Notes: generated from the letters alone by a model not told the origin. Positions 11,203 to 24,089 are shown, counted from the first letter of the stretch. The stretch: 36,384 bases of DNA from Funneliformis mosseae (GCA_910592005.1 CAJVPP010000312.1:1-36384); one strand, 5' to 3'. Made by a program: numbers and translations.

Positions 11203-11968
11203 GTTTTATCAGAAAATAAAAGTAAAAAAATGAATTTATATATATATATATTACTTTTATTATTGATGCGACAACATCTAATTGATTATCAATACCTACC
11301 CTTTTAAGTGATTTATAATGAGTTTCTATTTTTTTACAAATTAATCAAATATCAGAATTTGGAATAGCATATAGTCTAATTCTCGATACCAAAATGCAAG
11401 TACCTATCGAAGCTAATAAGAACGAGGGAAAATTTAACCTAGACTTCGGGTATAGGTTATAAAATTATTCATCACGTGATAAGTACAGTTGCGGTTTAGG
11501 ATAATATCATGAACCCGGGAACATTTTAAGGATAAAAACAATTTTCACGTCCTGTCACGTGATTCAATTTTTTTAAAAGACTTTAAAGTGGATAATTTCA
11601 AATATTTTCGATTTTTGTGTTCTATAATACAACTCTTTAAATCGAATTTCTGAACTAAATTTGCTGCGAACAACAGGAAAAACTAATTATGTCATAGTTT
11701 ATCACCTCCTTTTTCTGAGTTTTACCCCTGTGCCCCTTCTTTATCATGTGATATAAACTTTTTTTTTGTATTTATATGCTGGAGTTATGGAAAATTTTAG
11801 TTTAAAATGTCCAACTTCCAAAATAACTTTAGAAGCTGCGTTTATTTAAGAAAGAAAATCTTTTTCAACACAGTGGCTTAAAAGCCATTTTTTTAATAAT
11901 AATCTAGCAAACTTTTTTTTGCATGATACCTTGTATAAAATTGTATTATTTGTATTGTACCGTATAAA
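11203..11968. promoter_or_regulatory. Divergent intergenic promoter region
   Basis: This 766-bp spacer separates the start codons of the leucine gene (minus) and the IQGAP gene (plus). It holds two CACGTG E-boxes (11473-11478 and 11556-11561), both in a TCACGTGAT context, plus a related CATGTG at about 11746. A short TA microsatellite sits at about 11238-11252. In yeasts CACGTG binds Cbf1 or other bHLH proteins. Which gene they serve is unclear. I found no Leu3-type CCGG-N4-CCGG site. Confidence 0.4.
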
Positions 11969-14900
11969 ATGTCTAGCTCAAATGGAACTCCTCAGTTTAC
12001 TAACAATTTTGTCCGAGAACCAGCTCGAGATCCTTCAGGAGCAGGAAACAATAAGGTAACACGTGATGCTTCAAGGTCAGCGGTAGCAGAAATAAGAAGG
12101 TTGTCTAGTATGTCTGGGAAGAAGGATCTTTCAGACTTACAAATTCCAACCATAACGGAAAATGCTGAAGATGTTACTGGTGAGTTTATCAAAAATGTAT
12201 TAATATTATTGAGTGAAAGTCAAAAAAATCGATATATCTACGTAATTCGTCATCGATGACATTATTTCGTGGAAAACAGTAATTTAGCTCATGATTTATT
12301 ATAAACTTGGATAATCGATTCAACGATTCAACCAATTTTGGATCGTGATCCACTTTCTTGGTTAGAATAATCTTACATATCAAAATATTACGTGTAAATA
12401 CAAGAAATAATGTATCATCATCCGAAATTCAATATAGGGTTAAGAGGAAGGATTCGGTTACAAAAAAATGGATGAAAGAAAGAATTCACGTAATTGGATG
12501 GATCAGCAACGTAAAAACATACAAGCTTATGAATACTTATGTCACATTGGTGAAGCAAAAGAGTAATAATAATTATTATACTTGTTCTTTAATTGATATA
12601 AAATAAAAATTTACTAAAATATTTGTTTATGATTAGATGGATTGAAGCTTGTATAGCAGAAGAAATTGATCCAATTGTATTATTGGAAGAAAGTTTAAGA
12701 AATGGGATTGTGTTGGCCAAATTGGCTAAATCATTCGAGCCATCAGTTGTTAGGAAAATATTCATGGTCAATTATCAATTTTATTTAGAAATATATTATA
12801 ATGTTAAAAATTAAAATGATTTTTGTTAAAAATCTCCTTTTTTCTTGTAGTCACCCAAGTTACAATTTCGGCATTCGGATAACATTAATTTCTTTTTTTT
12901 AGCAATTCGAAAAGTTGGTTTGCCTAATGTACGTGAATTTGAACTTATTTATTGTAAAGTATAACTTCATAATTTAATTTAATTTTTTTTTTTAATAGAT
13001 ATTTTGGTTTGAATTAACAGATTTATATGAAAAGAAAAATATTCCAAAAGTAATTTACTGTATACACGCTTTAAGGTATTAAATTAAATAAATTAATTAC
13101 TTATTTGGTTTTATTTGGTTGATCACGTTATTCATATATTTATTACTTTTTTATGATAGTCATTTATTATCTCGACGTGGGTTAACTCCGCGTATTCGTA
13201 ATTTAGTAGGAAAATTAGAATTCACCGGTAAATAGTAAAATTTATTTTATTTTATTTGTAAGTGATGTATTAAACTATTTCTATATACTAGATGAACAAA
13301 TTCATACGACGCAAAGAGGATTGGCTGCATCGGGAATTGTAATGCCAAGTTTCGCTAATGTTGGTATGGCATTGGCAGCAGAACTTAATGAACCAATTTT
13401 CGAAACTGGTCAATTACAAGAACCTCAAGAACCTCAAGAACCACAGGAGACTGAAGAAGAACGCAAGTTTTATTTAAATTTTTTTTTTTTTTTACAGTAT
13501 TAAGAATCTTCATTTAACATCTATGCATTAATAATATATAGGACAAGCGAGATATTGGGAAGATAATAAGAATGTTCTTATAAAATGTCAATCATATGTT
13601 AGAACACATTTAGCACGTAAACAATTATTGGATCGTAGAGCATTATATCAATATTCTATGCCATTTATAATTGCTTTACAATCTCAATGTAGAGGTTGGC
13701 TGGTGCGCAGAGAATGGAATCAACGATTGGAAGAACTTGAAAAATTAGAAAGATGGTTAAGAAAGGTAAGAAGATTGAAGTACTATTGTGATGTGAATAC
13801 CATTGCAGATTTATAATCGATCCAACTTTATTTTAGTTACAAAATTTATGTAGAGGAGCATTGGCTAGACAACGATTTAAAGACAAACGAGATTATTTTC
13901 AAAAAAATATCGATAAAGTTATTAAAATTCAAAGTTTATACAGAGCTAAACATGCTGGAGATGCTTATCGTAGTTTAAGTAAATTCAAACAATTTTCATT
14001 ATACCTTTTACATGCACATTACTGTGTCGGATGAAGAGATTGAATTCAAATTCGCTTCAATTTTGTAGCTATGGGAAGTAATCCTCCAGTTGGAACTATA
14101 AAGAATTTTATTCATTTGTTAAATGACAGCGATTTCGATTTCGAAGAAGAAATTGGTAATTTAAGAATTTTATATAAGTTATAGCTTTCTTCTCTAAAAA
14201 TGCGACTAACTTTTTTTTTCTTTTTTTTGATAAACAGAACTTGAAAGACTCAGACAAGCAGTGATTCAAAGAATTCGCGAAAATAATCAATCAGAAGATT
14301 TATTAAATCAACTTGATATTAAAATAGCATTACTTGTTAAGAATCGTATAACATTAGATGAAGTAATAGCAGTAGCGAATTCAAAGAAACGTAATCGAAG
14401 ACTTTCACAGTTGAATTCATCATCAGGACCATTTTCATTAAAATCTTTAGATAAAGGATCGAGAAGACGGCTTGAATTATATCAACAATTATTTTATATA
14501 TTACAAACACAACCAATGTACTTAGCAAGATTATTTTTTATATTAAATAAATTAGGATTTCCGGAAAAAACTAAAAGATTAGTTGAAGGTGTTGTACTTA
14601 CATTATTTGGATATGCACAAAATGCTCGAGAAGAATATTTATTACTTAAATTATTTCAAAATTCAATGATGGAAGAATTAGAAAATATAGACTCATTACA
14701 AGAATTTTTACGTGGAAATTTTATGTTTGTGAAATTAGTGGTACATTATAATCGTGGGGCAAAGGAAAGAAAATTTTTAAGGGAATTACTTGGACCTTTA
14801 GTTAAACAAGTAATTGAAGATGAATATATGGATCTAGAATCCGATCCTTTAATTATTTATAAAGCCTTAATTAATGCGGAAGAATCAAAGACCGGTCAAC

Positions 14901-16888
14901 CTTCTAAACGTCCTATTGATATTACCCAACAAGAAGCCTTAAATGATCCCGAAACTAGAACTGTATTTATCCATCATTTACAACGATTAAGAAAAGAAAC
15001 CGATAGTTTCTTAACCACTATCGCTAATAATCTTGAGAAAATCCCTTTTGGCATAAGATACATCGCAAGAGAATTGAAAAAATCGTTAATGGCTAAATTT
15101 AGTAATGAAAGTGAAGATAATGTTATTAAAGTTGTCGGTCATTTAATTTATTATCGTTATTTAAATCCTGCCATCGTGTAAGTGCTTTATTTTTGATTGC
15201 ATTATATCAATGATAATTAATACACGGACTTTCAAAATTTAAAAATGGTTTTTTTTTTACTTTTGTAATTTAGCGCCCCTGAAGGATTTGATGTAATCGA
15301 AACAATTGTTACTCCAATGCAACGTAAAAATTTAGCAGAAATATCCAAAATGCTTAATCAAATTTCAGTTGGTAAATTATTTACGGAAGAAAACATGTAT
15401 TTACAACCATTAAATGAATACGTGCAATATGCTTCCGATAAATTCTCAAATTTCTTTAAAGCTGGTAGGTAATAATTAGTAAGATTTTTTATTTCGTCAT
15501 TCATATATATAATTTAACAAAGTAAGCCTTTTCATTTCTTTATTTATTTAGTTACCGAGATTGAAGATGCGGAAACGTATTTTGGTATCGATGAATTTGA
15601 TGATCTCACGCGTACAAATAAACCTATAATTTACATTTCACCATATGAAGTATTCTCAATGCATGAACTTCTTTTACAACGCCTAGATTCAATATCTTCA
15701 CAACCAAATGATTTAATTCGACAGATCCTTCATGATTTAGGTGATGCACCGCCTATTAATGAAAATGACAATTCGGATTCAAATACCAAAGAGATAGCAC
15801 TTACGTTGGCAAGTAGATTATCATTGGATGCAATGAAAGAACCTGATTCAGAAATCAAACATTTATTTGTTGAAACAAAACGTTATATATTAAGTATAAT
15901 GAAAGTGCAAAATGGAAAAAATTTATTAGATATTTTGGTTAAACCAGTTACTTTACAAGATGAGCAAGTTTATCAAGAAATTTGTAAAATGGATCAAGAA
16001 AAACGTATTAAACACAGTCAAAATTTAAATAATAGTGTGAATATTGCTGGAGGTTTTAATTCAATTTCAAGATCAAATTCTGTTTCAACCACATTAAGTA
16101 GTAGTAGTGGTGATCATTTAAATGATATATCTAAAATGAAATTTTTAGATTTAAAGAAACTTACTTTACAAAATATCTTAAAATTAGAGACTGAAAGAAA
16201 AGTTACAAAACAAAATAATTATCAAGATTTTCTTAATAGTATCGCCGTTGATATTAGGAATAAACATAGAAGAAGAATTCAAAGACAAAAAGAATTGAGA
16301 CAATTAAGACAAACTCTTGTGAATTTAGATGAGAAAAGAGCTCATTTAGATGAGCAAATTAAAACTTACAATGACCATATCGATGTTTGTATGCAACAAT
16401 TATCAACCAAGAAAGGGTGAGCATGGATCTTTTTTTTTTAAAAAAAAAAAATTTGTTTTTTTTAACTTTTGTTTAATGAATTATTTCCTTAAATTTTGAT
16501 GTATAGCAAAAAATCAAGACTTGTTCTCCCATTTACACGGCAATACTTCCATATAAGGGAACTTCAAAGGTCAGGACGTGTACCACAATTTGGTTCATTT
16601 AAATATACAGCACAAAGATTACATGAAAAGGGTGTATTATTATCAATAGCGGGTTATTCAACATTTGATAAAATTAGTTTTACAATTTCCTCTGATGAAG
16701 TTGGTATCTTCAAAATAGAAGCAAGTTATATTGGTGTAAATGTACCTGGTGCTAATATGGAATTAAGACTAGAAGATTTATTACAATGTCAATTTAATAA
16801 TATTCAAGTAATGAGTTTATTTGATGGTATGGCTAAAGTTAATGTTAATTTATTAATTTTCTTAATTAATAAGAAATTCTTTGTATAA
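11969..16888 (+). CDS. IQGAP family scaffold protein (Rng2/Iqg1-like)
   Basis: Fourteen exons give 3684 coding bases, or 1227 residues: 11969-12179, 12445-12562, 12637-12766, 12851-12928, 12999-13075, 13160-13227, 13292-13462, 13542-13765, 13837-13978, 14069-14155, 14238-15177, 15274-15464, 15552-16416, 16507-16888. A calponin-homology domain lies at about 90-220 (QAYEYLCHIGEAKEW, RNGIVLAKLAKSF, FRHSDNINFFF, YCIHALSHLL). Four IQ motifs follow at about 288-400 (for example ALQSQCRGWLVRREW). The Ras-GAP-related domain covers about 510-800 and carries IYYRYLNPAIVAPEGFD, the IQGAP form in place of the FLRFINPA of true Ras-GAPs. A coiled coil and the RasGAP C-terminal domain end the protein. Family members link actin, calmodulin or myosin light chain and Cdc42/Rho at the cytokinetic ring. 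At 1227 residues it is shorter than yeast Iqg1 or Rng2 (about 1490). Exon 1 codes a Ser/Arg-rich leader and is the least certain part. Confidence 0.93.
13417..13443 (+). repeat. 9-bp tandem repeat coding Gln-Glu-Pro
   Basis: Three copies of a 9-bp unit CAAGAACC(T/A) encode Gln-Glu-Pro repeats, with a degenerate fourth copy after them, between the CH domain and the IQ motifs of the IQGAP protein (about residues 270-281). Replication slippage could make this linker length variable between strains. Confidence 0.7.
13463..13541 (+). other. GC-AG intron of the IQGAP gene
   Basis: The reading frames of exons 7 and 8 join only if the intron starts with GCAAGT at 13463. The nearest GT (13467) would put the following exon, which carries the first IQ motifs, in a frame with early stops. 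GCAAGT is the usual strong consensus for the minor GC-AG class of U2 introns. The intron is 79 bp and ends TATATAG. Confidence 0.75.
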
Positions 16889-17165
16889 ATGATAAAAATA
16901 ATCCTATTTATTTATAAATAAATTAAATTATTCAACAATTATCCTTTTGATTATAGAAAATAATATGAAAAACAATATTCTTACATTAAACCCACAAATA
17001 TTTACTACTTAATTACTTTACATAATTTTGAAAACTTATTGTAAAAATTTATCTATTTCAAAATTTTTCTTTTTTTTTTCTTTTTTTTATTTATTATTAT
17101 TATTTGAATTATCATATACTTTGTCTTAAGAATATTAACAAACATATTATAATATACAAATAAAT
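16889..17165. terminator. Convergent 3' ends of IQGAP and remodeller genes
   Basis: This AT-rich spacer of 277 bp between two stop codons must hold both 3' untranslated regions. AATAAA-like signals are frequent (for example near 16916), and T-rich tracts lie at about 17068-17090. The exact cleavage sites cannot be fixed from sequence. Confidence 0.4.
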
Positions 17166-20100
17166 TTAATCAACTTCCATTGGTTCGATATTACTAAGAG
17201 CCAATGGTTCTTCAATTTCTTTGGTGAGTTCTCGGAATTTATTGTCGAACTCCCCCTACAATAATGTAATAAAAATATATTATTTAAATTACAAATGGTC
17301 ATAAAAATATTTATATATATGGAATAATATTTACCTCTAACACTTGTGAATCTATGAAAACTTCAGATTCGTCTTCATTAAAGATACGCGCATTTTGGAA
17401 CATTAAATGAACGTCATCTCGAAACTGGTCAACGGTTTTGTATTTATCTTTCTCGATTCGAGATTTTATGGTATTAATAGCTATTGGTTTCTTAATTACT
17501 GTATAATATTCTGGATATTCTTTCCTACTTGGAAGATCAAGGAAGATTTCCGCCCGTATTCTTGAATTTCTTTTTGAAATATTGAAACAGAGAGGTAATT
17601 AACTACAAAATCTTTAACGTTAATTCTTTACGAATCACGTTAAAATATACATACTCATCCTTCAAGTTTTCGATAAGATAGAGGCATTCCTGAAAAATAG
17701 GCTTCATTTGCACGATTTTTTCCTTGGAATCAATTACTTTCAAACGACGCTTCTAAAACAAATATTCACATGAATTAATTTGTAAAAAATTTTGCTCGAA
17801 AAATCTTTCAAATGCACTCCAATTACTTACATTTGGTTTATTTTCTTGACCATCATAATCGTCAACATTATGCCTTCGTTTTTTGCCTTTCTTAGACACC
17901 GGTGAAGTCGAATCCTCAAGTAGATCTTTATTAAGAATATCTTCTTCGTCTTCAGGGAATATTTTAATCCTTTTGATCTTTCTTTTAGATCTGGAAGAAG
18001 AAAATACCTCCTGGATATGTTCCTTTTCTTCGGCAGTTAGTTCAACCATTTTACCTTTACCTTTTTTGTGAGAATGTTTAATAGATATAGATGGTGTTGC
18101 CATAGGATCTGTGTCAACATCTGCATCATTTTCTGCCTTACGCTTTGCGACCCTCCTAGAAGTACGTATAGTTGATGAAATTGAGGAAGTCTCCGCAACA
18201 GATTCAGTTGCCTGAGAATCTTCACCTTTTAGAGATGAACGCTTCTTGGAATTTTCTCTGTTCCTAAGAAGCAGTTTTTGCTTTTCAGCAATAACTCTGT
18301 TAAACTCATCTTCATCCATATCTATTATCTATTATAGAATACACAAATAAATTTATAATTAATTATTAAAGGAAAATTTTTGAAAATATAAGAGATATTA
18401 TATAAACATTTACATTAATAAATTGCTCATCTGTTAAACCATCAGTATAATACACTTCCTTCCTTTGTCTTTGCCCTCTACCATATTCGGTAGCATCATA
18501 AGGACGAGTTTCGTATTCTTTTTTATATACTTCGGGCAATTCATTTTCTTGAATTAATCTTGCAGGTAGAGGACCATCTCCAGCAGATTCTTTCCATAGC
18601 TTTTCTTCTTCTTTTTGCCTGGTAATGTCAATTTCTTTAAATAGCTCGAGCTCTTTTTCGTTTCGAGAAATAAGTAAATTAATTTCATCGTCGTCTACAA
18701 CTTCTCGCTCTTCATCTTCAGGATCATTAATCTCTGCGTCACCAGTTTCCAAAAGAGAACGTAGGAAGGCTTCACGTTCTTCAGCAGTACTTTTCTGGTC
18801 AAATTTCCCAGCTTGGATAACTTTACCATCAATATCAAGCTTATACTGAGCTCTTGCGAGAATAGTCTCTTCAATCGATTTCTGGCAAATTAGTCGCAAG
18901 ATTCGAACTTCTTTAGTTTGTCCAATTCTATGAGCACGGTCCTGAGCTTGGAGATCCTGATGAGGATTCCAATCCGAGTCAAATATGATGACTGTATCTG
19001 CAGTTTGTAAATTCAATCCCAAACCACCGGCTCTTGTACTGAGCAGGAAGATGAAATGAGGTGAATTGGGATCATTGAATTGTTTAAGAAGAGCCGAGCG
19101 ATCATCTGCTTTTGTACTTCCATCCAATCGAAGAAATTGATACCCACGCCAATTAAGATAATCTTCCATAATAGTCATAATAGTTGTCATTTGAAAGAAA
19201 ATCAAGACCTGGTTTAGTTTATAGGATAGGAGTTATAATATAAATAATATAAACGTAAAAAAACACAAAAAAACAAAACACTTGACATTTATTTATAATT
19301 TATATACCCTGTGCTTGCTCTGGAAAAATTTGGGTAAAACTCGATCCAAAAATTCGAATTTACCCGAAACACGATATAAGAGATTATTATTATCGCTGTG
19401 GAGGTTTATATCCTTTTCAACCTCCTCAAATACGAATGGGTGATTGCAAATCTTGCGGAGTTGCATAATGGTATTATTAAGTCCTTTAATACCTGTTTTT
19501 CTATAAGAAAGATAATAAAGTCAATTTTAAAACAATTGAAAAATCAAATAATGAGTTTAAACCACGTACCCCTTCTCGCCTTTATTAACAAAGAGAGCTC
19601 CGTGTTTTTTCATTTGATTGTAAAGTTTCACCTGCAGAGCTGACATTTTGACTTTAATAACAGTTTCGATTTTATCAGGAAGTTCGGATTCAACATCCTT
19701 TTTCAATCTACGAAGAAGGAAAGGTCGTAAAACCTAAATTGGGTGATTAATATTAATTAGGAATAACTATAAAGTTTTATAATAGTTAGCTGTTTGGATT
19801 TAACTTTCATATACCTTATGCAACCGACGGATAATCAATAAAGACTCTTCTTCATTTAATGCGATCTTATCTTGTCCACCTGTGTTTGCGAACGGCGTGT
19901 TAAACCATTCATCAAAGCTCTTCACAGAATCAAATATTTTTGGTAAAACAAAGTTTAACAAGGACCACAGTTCTGGCAGATTATTCTAAATATAATGACG
20001 ACAATTCAAAGATATATAAACGATTAGCAAACATACCAAATAAAATCAAATAAAGAAAACATTACCTGTAATGGCGTCCCAGTCAAGATCAATCGATACC

Positions 20101-22766
20101 GGAAAGCATAATCATTACTCAAAACAATGGATAACTTAGAGTTGGTGTTCTTCATACGATGCCCTTCATCGATAATAACGTAAAGCCATTTTGGCTTACT
20201 CAAGACCGTCTTGTCTTTGATGATAAAATCATACGTCGTCAGACAGACATGGTAATTGCCATGTCTTAAATATCGTTTCTGAATCTCTTTACGCTCAAGA
20301 GGTGGGCCTTTGTAAATACATTTATTAACAGAGGGTGCCCATTTATCAAACTCCAAGTTCCAATTAGTTAGAGTTCTATATTTATTATACGATTAAAAAA
20401 GTATTTTATGCAATTGAAAATGTATTTGAATTATTTAAGGGTTATTAACTTACGATAATGGCACAATAATCAAGAAAGGACCATGTTGTTGTTTTGTTTC
20501 GATGAGGTAAGTGATCAAAGATATTGTCTGAATAGTTTTTCCAAGACCCATTTCATCAGCAAGGATACCATTGAGACGATTATTATATAATGAAACCATC
20601 CATTGAAGACCTTTGAGCTGATATTCCTTCAATGTGCCGCCTCCCAACATGACTGGCTGTCGTACTTCCTCTTGTATACGATGTGCGACAGCATAATAAT
20701 CAATCTTCTTTCCGTCCTATAATTAAAAGGTATTAATGATATTTTAATTAATTTTATAAGCTAATGAATGAATCAATTTCATAAGATTAATTCCTACCGT
20801 CGTTTGAATGATATTATCTTCATCAACAGCATTATCAAGTTTATCCGCGACATTATCATTAGGGCGACTGGAAACACTATTATTTGTCGTTGTCCCAGTA
20901 ACATTGGAATCACCCATTTGGCTAGGTATACAAGCATTTTCATCTAGGTTCTTCTCATTATTACTGGTTGTTATAGTATTCTTTATAGTAGTATCGTTGC
21001 TAAGAAGATTGGATATTTTCATAGAATTGTCACTAGAGCGAGTAGTATCAACATTGCTTGCCATTTCATTAGTTCCGTTTGCTGTCTGAATACGATTATC
21101 ACTTGGTATGCTCGAAGAAGCAACATTGGTTAAGAAACTTTGTTTATTATTGGTCAATGCAACTGTATTATTTGGGCGGTTGATATGAACACCATGTCTT
21201 AAAGTAGAATCAAAAGGTATAAATTGCTGAAATTCATTCTGCTGAGCAATAACTGCCTTCGCTAACGACTCAAGATAAACATCTGTTTGTCTTAACAGAT
21301 GTGTAATACGAGTATCTTTTGCCTCGTCGATAAGTTTCAAGTAGGCCTCTTCATCATTATTTTTTAATGCTGTCAAACGTTCCTTGGAATAGCGATCTGT
21401 CTTCCTTTGATATTCTTTCTGAAGGTTCACATGGTAATTAATAATGGCACGACCTAATTTTGTTCTCTTATTCTGCTTGTTCTTATTACGGTTTATCATA
21501 TCCAAACCATGAGCCAAAATATTATCCAGAAAATCTTGTCGCATTAACTTTTGACTACGGTGTAATCTATCAACGCGTTCTTTCTCCGCTAATTGAGTAG
21601 CGTACCAAGTTCGCTTTTCTCGTTTTACTGGTCGTCTACGGTTAATCAAAGATGGGATAGATTCCGGTTTCCTATATGTTAGCGAATATTGTTTTACTTC
21701 ACGTCGAACCTGGTAAAACATTTTTTTTTAAAAAAAATATATATATATATATTTTTATTTATTTTTATTTTTATCAATGCAAAACAAAAATAATATTATA
21801 TCATAAGTAAATAAAAAATTTTAATATAAAATATTTGAGTATTAAATTAAAAATTTTATATACCTTCTGCTGTAAATCATATAACTTCAAAGATTTTAAA
21901 TTTACAATTGCTTGGAACTTTTGACCCGGCTTATCTTTTAATTCTACATTTACTTGACTCCTGAGAGTAGGCGGATTATTTGATAAATTTGATGGCATGC
22001 TTTCAAGCTGCCTAATACGATTCTGCTTTTTGGCGCGTAAAGAACGTTTCATTTCTTCAGCTTCGTATTGCATTTTCTCAACGATTTCAGGTGTTGGTAT
22101 GAAAGGGGAGAATTTTCCTATAGAGTCGCCAAAGAATCCTGTTTCATATAGTCTACGTGAAAATGCAAACTCTCTTTCTTTCTCTGCTTGTGATTTAGAT
22201 AGCATTCCTAGTTGCATATGGGTTGGTATTTCTTGTTCATTGACTAGCCGGGCAAAAGCGGCTTTTTGATTACGAATTCTTGATAATTGTTCTTTGTTAA
22301 ACGGAGACATGTTATGATTGACTGCCTTTGAACACTCGCGCAAGTAGTTCTTTGCGTTAGCATATGCTGGGTTTGTTTCTTCAGTGGCCCCAAGAACTTT
22401 CATAGTTTTTAGGGTCTATTATATAGTAAATTATTTTTTTTTTTCGTTCATTTTGTATTAATATAAATAATAATATTTTATTTAATATTTTTTTAAGAAC
22501 ATAAATCGACCTTTTAAATTTTTTGAATTTCGCGAATTTTTAAGTCAATAGAATAAAAAAAAAATATGTTCGAAATGATATACAAAAATGAAGCCAAAAT
22601 AGCTCTGGTTGGATATCTTTGAACACAAACAAAACGCGTATGATAACTACCGGCAAATAAAACTTACCTCAAGTATTTTATCTAGTGTTTCTTCTGACAA
22701 CTCACCAACACAAAGTTGGACGAGAGCCTGCGAAAGATTAGAGATTGTTTCTTGTGGCTGAGTCAT
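17166..22766 (-). CDS. SWI/SNF-RSC catalytic ATPase (Snf2/Sth1/Brg1-like)
   Basis: Thirteen exons give 4380 coding bases, or 1459 residues: 22766-22668, 22415-21864, 21709-20798, 20716-20454, 20375-20066, 19985-19815, 19733-19570, 19500-19308, 19208-18414, 18328-17831, 17752-17655, 17569-17335, 17255-17166. Domain order is a QLQ-like segment at about 70-100, an HSA helix at about 240-310, and a Snf2 helicase with Walker A DEMGLGKT (Lys581), Walker B DEGH (678-681), [11 protein letters not shown] (945-955) and [11 protein letters not shown] (975-985). A SnAC region (about 1030-1110), a Lys/Ser-rich basic linker and a C-terminal bromodomain (about 1330-1430, [10 protein letters not shown] and QNARIFN) complete it. 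This architecture marks the ATPase of the SWI/SNF or RSC complex, which slides and evicts nucleosomes in the nucleus. Whether it matches Snf2 or Sth1 cannot be decided here. The start at 22766 was chosen because an in-frame ATG 84 bases upstream adds only a hydrophobic AT-coded leader. Confidence 0.93.
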
Positions 22767-23220
22767 TGATATGACGAAAAGGAAAGGATTGTATTGCCGC
22801 TTAATTAAAGTATTGAAAATGATAAATTTTAAGTGATTTTTCGTTGCCAACAGTTTGGAAAGAAAATTTATATGAGATGAAAATTTTCTGAATATCGAAA
22901 TATTTATTAGGAATAAGTTTCAGTAAATTCAGAAGTTTTATGTCAATCATAAAGTAATCTGCGGATAAGTGATGACGAAGTAACAAATGGCACACCAAAA
23001 GTGTTGTGTTACATGTGATCAAAAAATACTGGATTTCTGGATGTCATGCCCAGTTACCGGGTTTACCTCCTCTCTACCAAAAGAGAAATCTTTTTCTTTT
23101 ATACATTCTTCTTTTTTTTTCTCTTTTTTTTTTTTTTTTTTTACATAAAAAGATACTCTGTGAAGTTTATGACATTCTTGTCACTTGGATGTTATATCAC
23201 ATAATTTTATAATCCAAAAA
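22767..23220. promoter_or_regulatory. Upstream region of the remodeller gene
   Basis: This non-coding spacer holds a poly-T tract at about 23105-23143 interrupted by a single C-containing stretch. It is GC-richer near 23040-23080. It is probably a promoter shared with the candidate small gene at 23221. No clear TATA box or known factor site was identified. Confidence 0.35.
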
Positions 23221-23559
23221 ATGAGTACCGGTTTATTGTTACTAAGGGACATTGTGAAACCGACTGTGATCCTAACATGGAATGAAATTCCTCAAAAAGT
23301 AGTACCAAATTTCTTTGTAAGAAATTCACTTGCAATGGAGTTTGCTTATAGTAACTTCTTCAAATCCTCCTTGGTATGCTACAACGAAAAGAACGTTAGC
23401 GGTAATTCATTCAAACAAAAAAGTTTATTTAACGAAATTATTTATCGAGACAAATATTAAATTCATTAATTATTTTTCATTACAGATGCCAAGCCAACAA
23501 GAACTTTATTAGAAAATGTAAACATAATTTTCTCTTCCGGGACCTTGATTTGGAAATAA
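23221..23559 (+). CDS. Candidate small two-exon gene, 84 aa, unrecognised
   Basis: The first exon (23221-23401) ends at GTAATT and the second (23486-23559) follows a TTTCATTACAG acceptor. Phases agree and the joined frame is 255 bases including TAA. The protein begins MSTGLLLLRDIVKPTVILTW and ends IIFSSGTLIWK. Composition is more balanced than the flanking AT-rich DNA, and both splice sites look normal. I do not recognise the family. An in-frame ATG at 23185 could add 12 residues. It could equally be a decayed gene, because another frame of the same DNA also shows a short protein-like stretch. Confidence 0.35.
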
Positions 23560-24089
23560 CCCTACCCCTGTATTTAGCTTAGTTATCAATTAGTTAAAGT
23601 AATTAATTTGTTTTTCGAGTTAATAAAAATCAATTCAAAAATTTAACATTGGATTAGAAATTCATATTTTACTATATCAGCTCTTTTTATTCTTGGAGTA
23701 GATCCCCTGTATACAATATCGGCTGTGATCATTAAATTTTCCGAACTATTTAGTTGTAAATCATTTCAGCTTAATAAAAGATTCATTTTTTCTAGTAATT
23801 GTATTAAAATTAAATACTTGGTTATAAATAATAAGAAAAATAATTTTACATTTACCTATTTATTTATTGTTTTGATTTATAATAATAAATTTTACATTTT
23901 TTTTTTTTTATATTTTGATTTTTAAAAATTTCTATATAAAAGAAAAAAAATGTAAAATTTTATTATAAAAATACTTATTAAAATATTCTCTTTCATATTT
24001 ATCTTTCTATTTTTTTTTTGAATAATTTTAAATAAAATTAGCTTATATATTATATATACATTTTTTAAAATATATTTAATTTATGATCT
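23560..24089. other. Transition from gene island to AT-rich DNA
   Basis: Composition falls to almost pure A/T after about 23750. I see no gene, RNA or clear repeat here beyond homopolymer runs. Confidence 0.4.

Noticed and set aside
17570..17654. Acceptor at the TTTTGTAG near 17613 for the bromodomain exon
   Set aside because: Joining there gives an immediate in-frame stop; the acceptor at 17570-17571 keeps the phase and the bromodomain start.
18625..18849. Open frames on the plus strand within the remodeller gene (also 17883-18071, 19398-19643, 20808-21089 and 21997-22269)
   Set aside because: They are antisense to conserved helicase or linker exons and give Ser-rich or hydrophobic products without recognisable domains.
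22764..22850. Longer N-terminus of the remodeller from the ATG at 22850
   Set aside because: The added 28 residues are hydrophobic and AT-coded, unlike the rest of the protein, and the downstream ATG begins a typical N-terminal sequence. It cannot be fully excluded.
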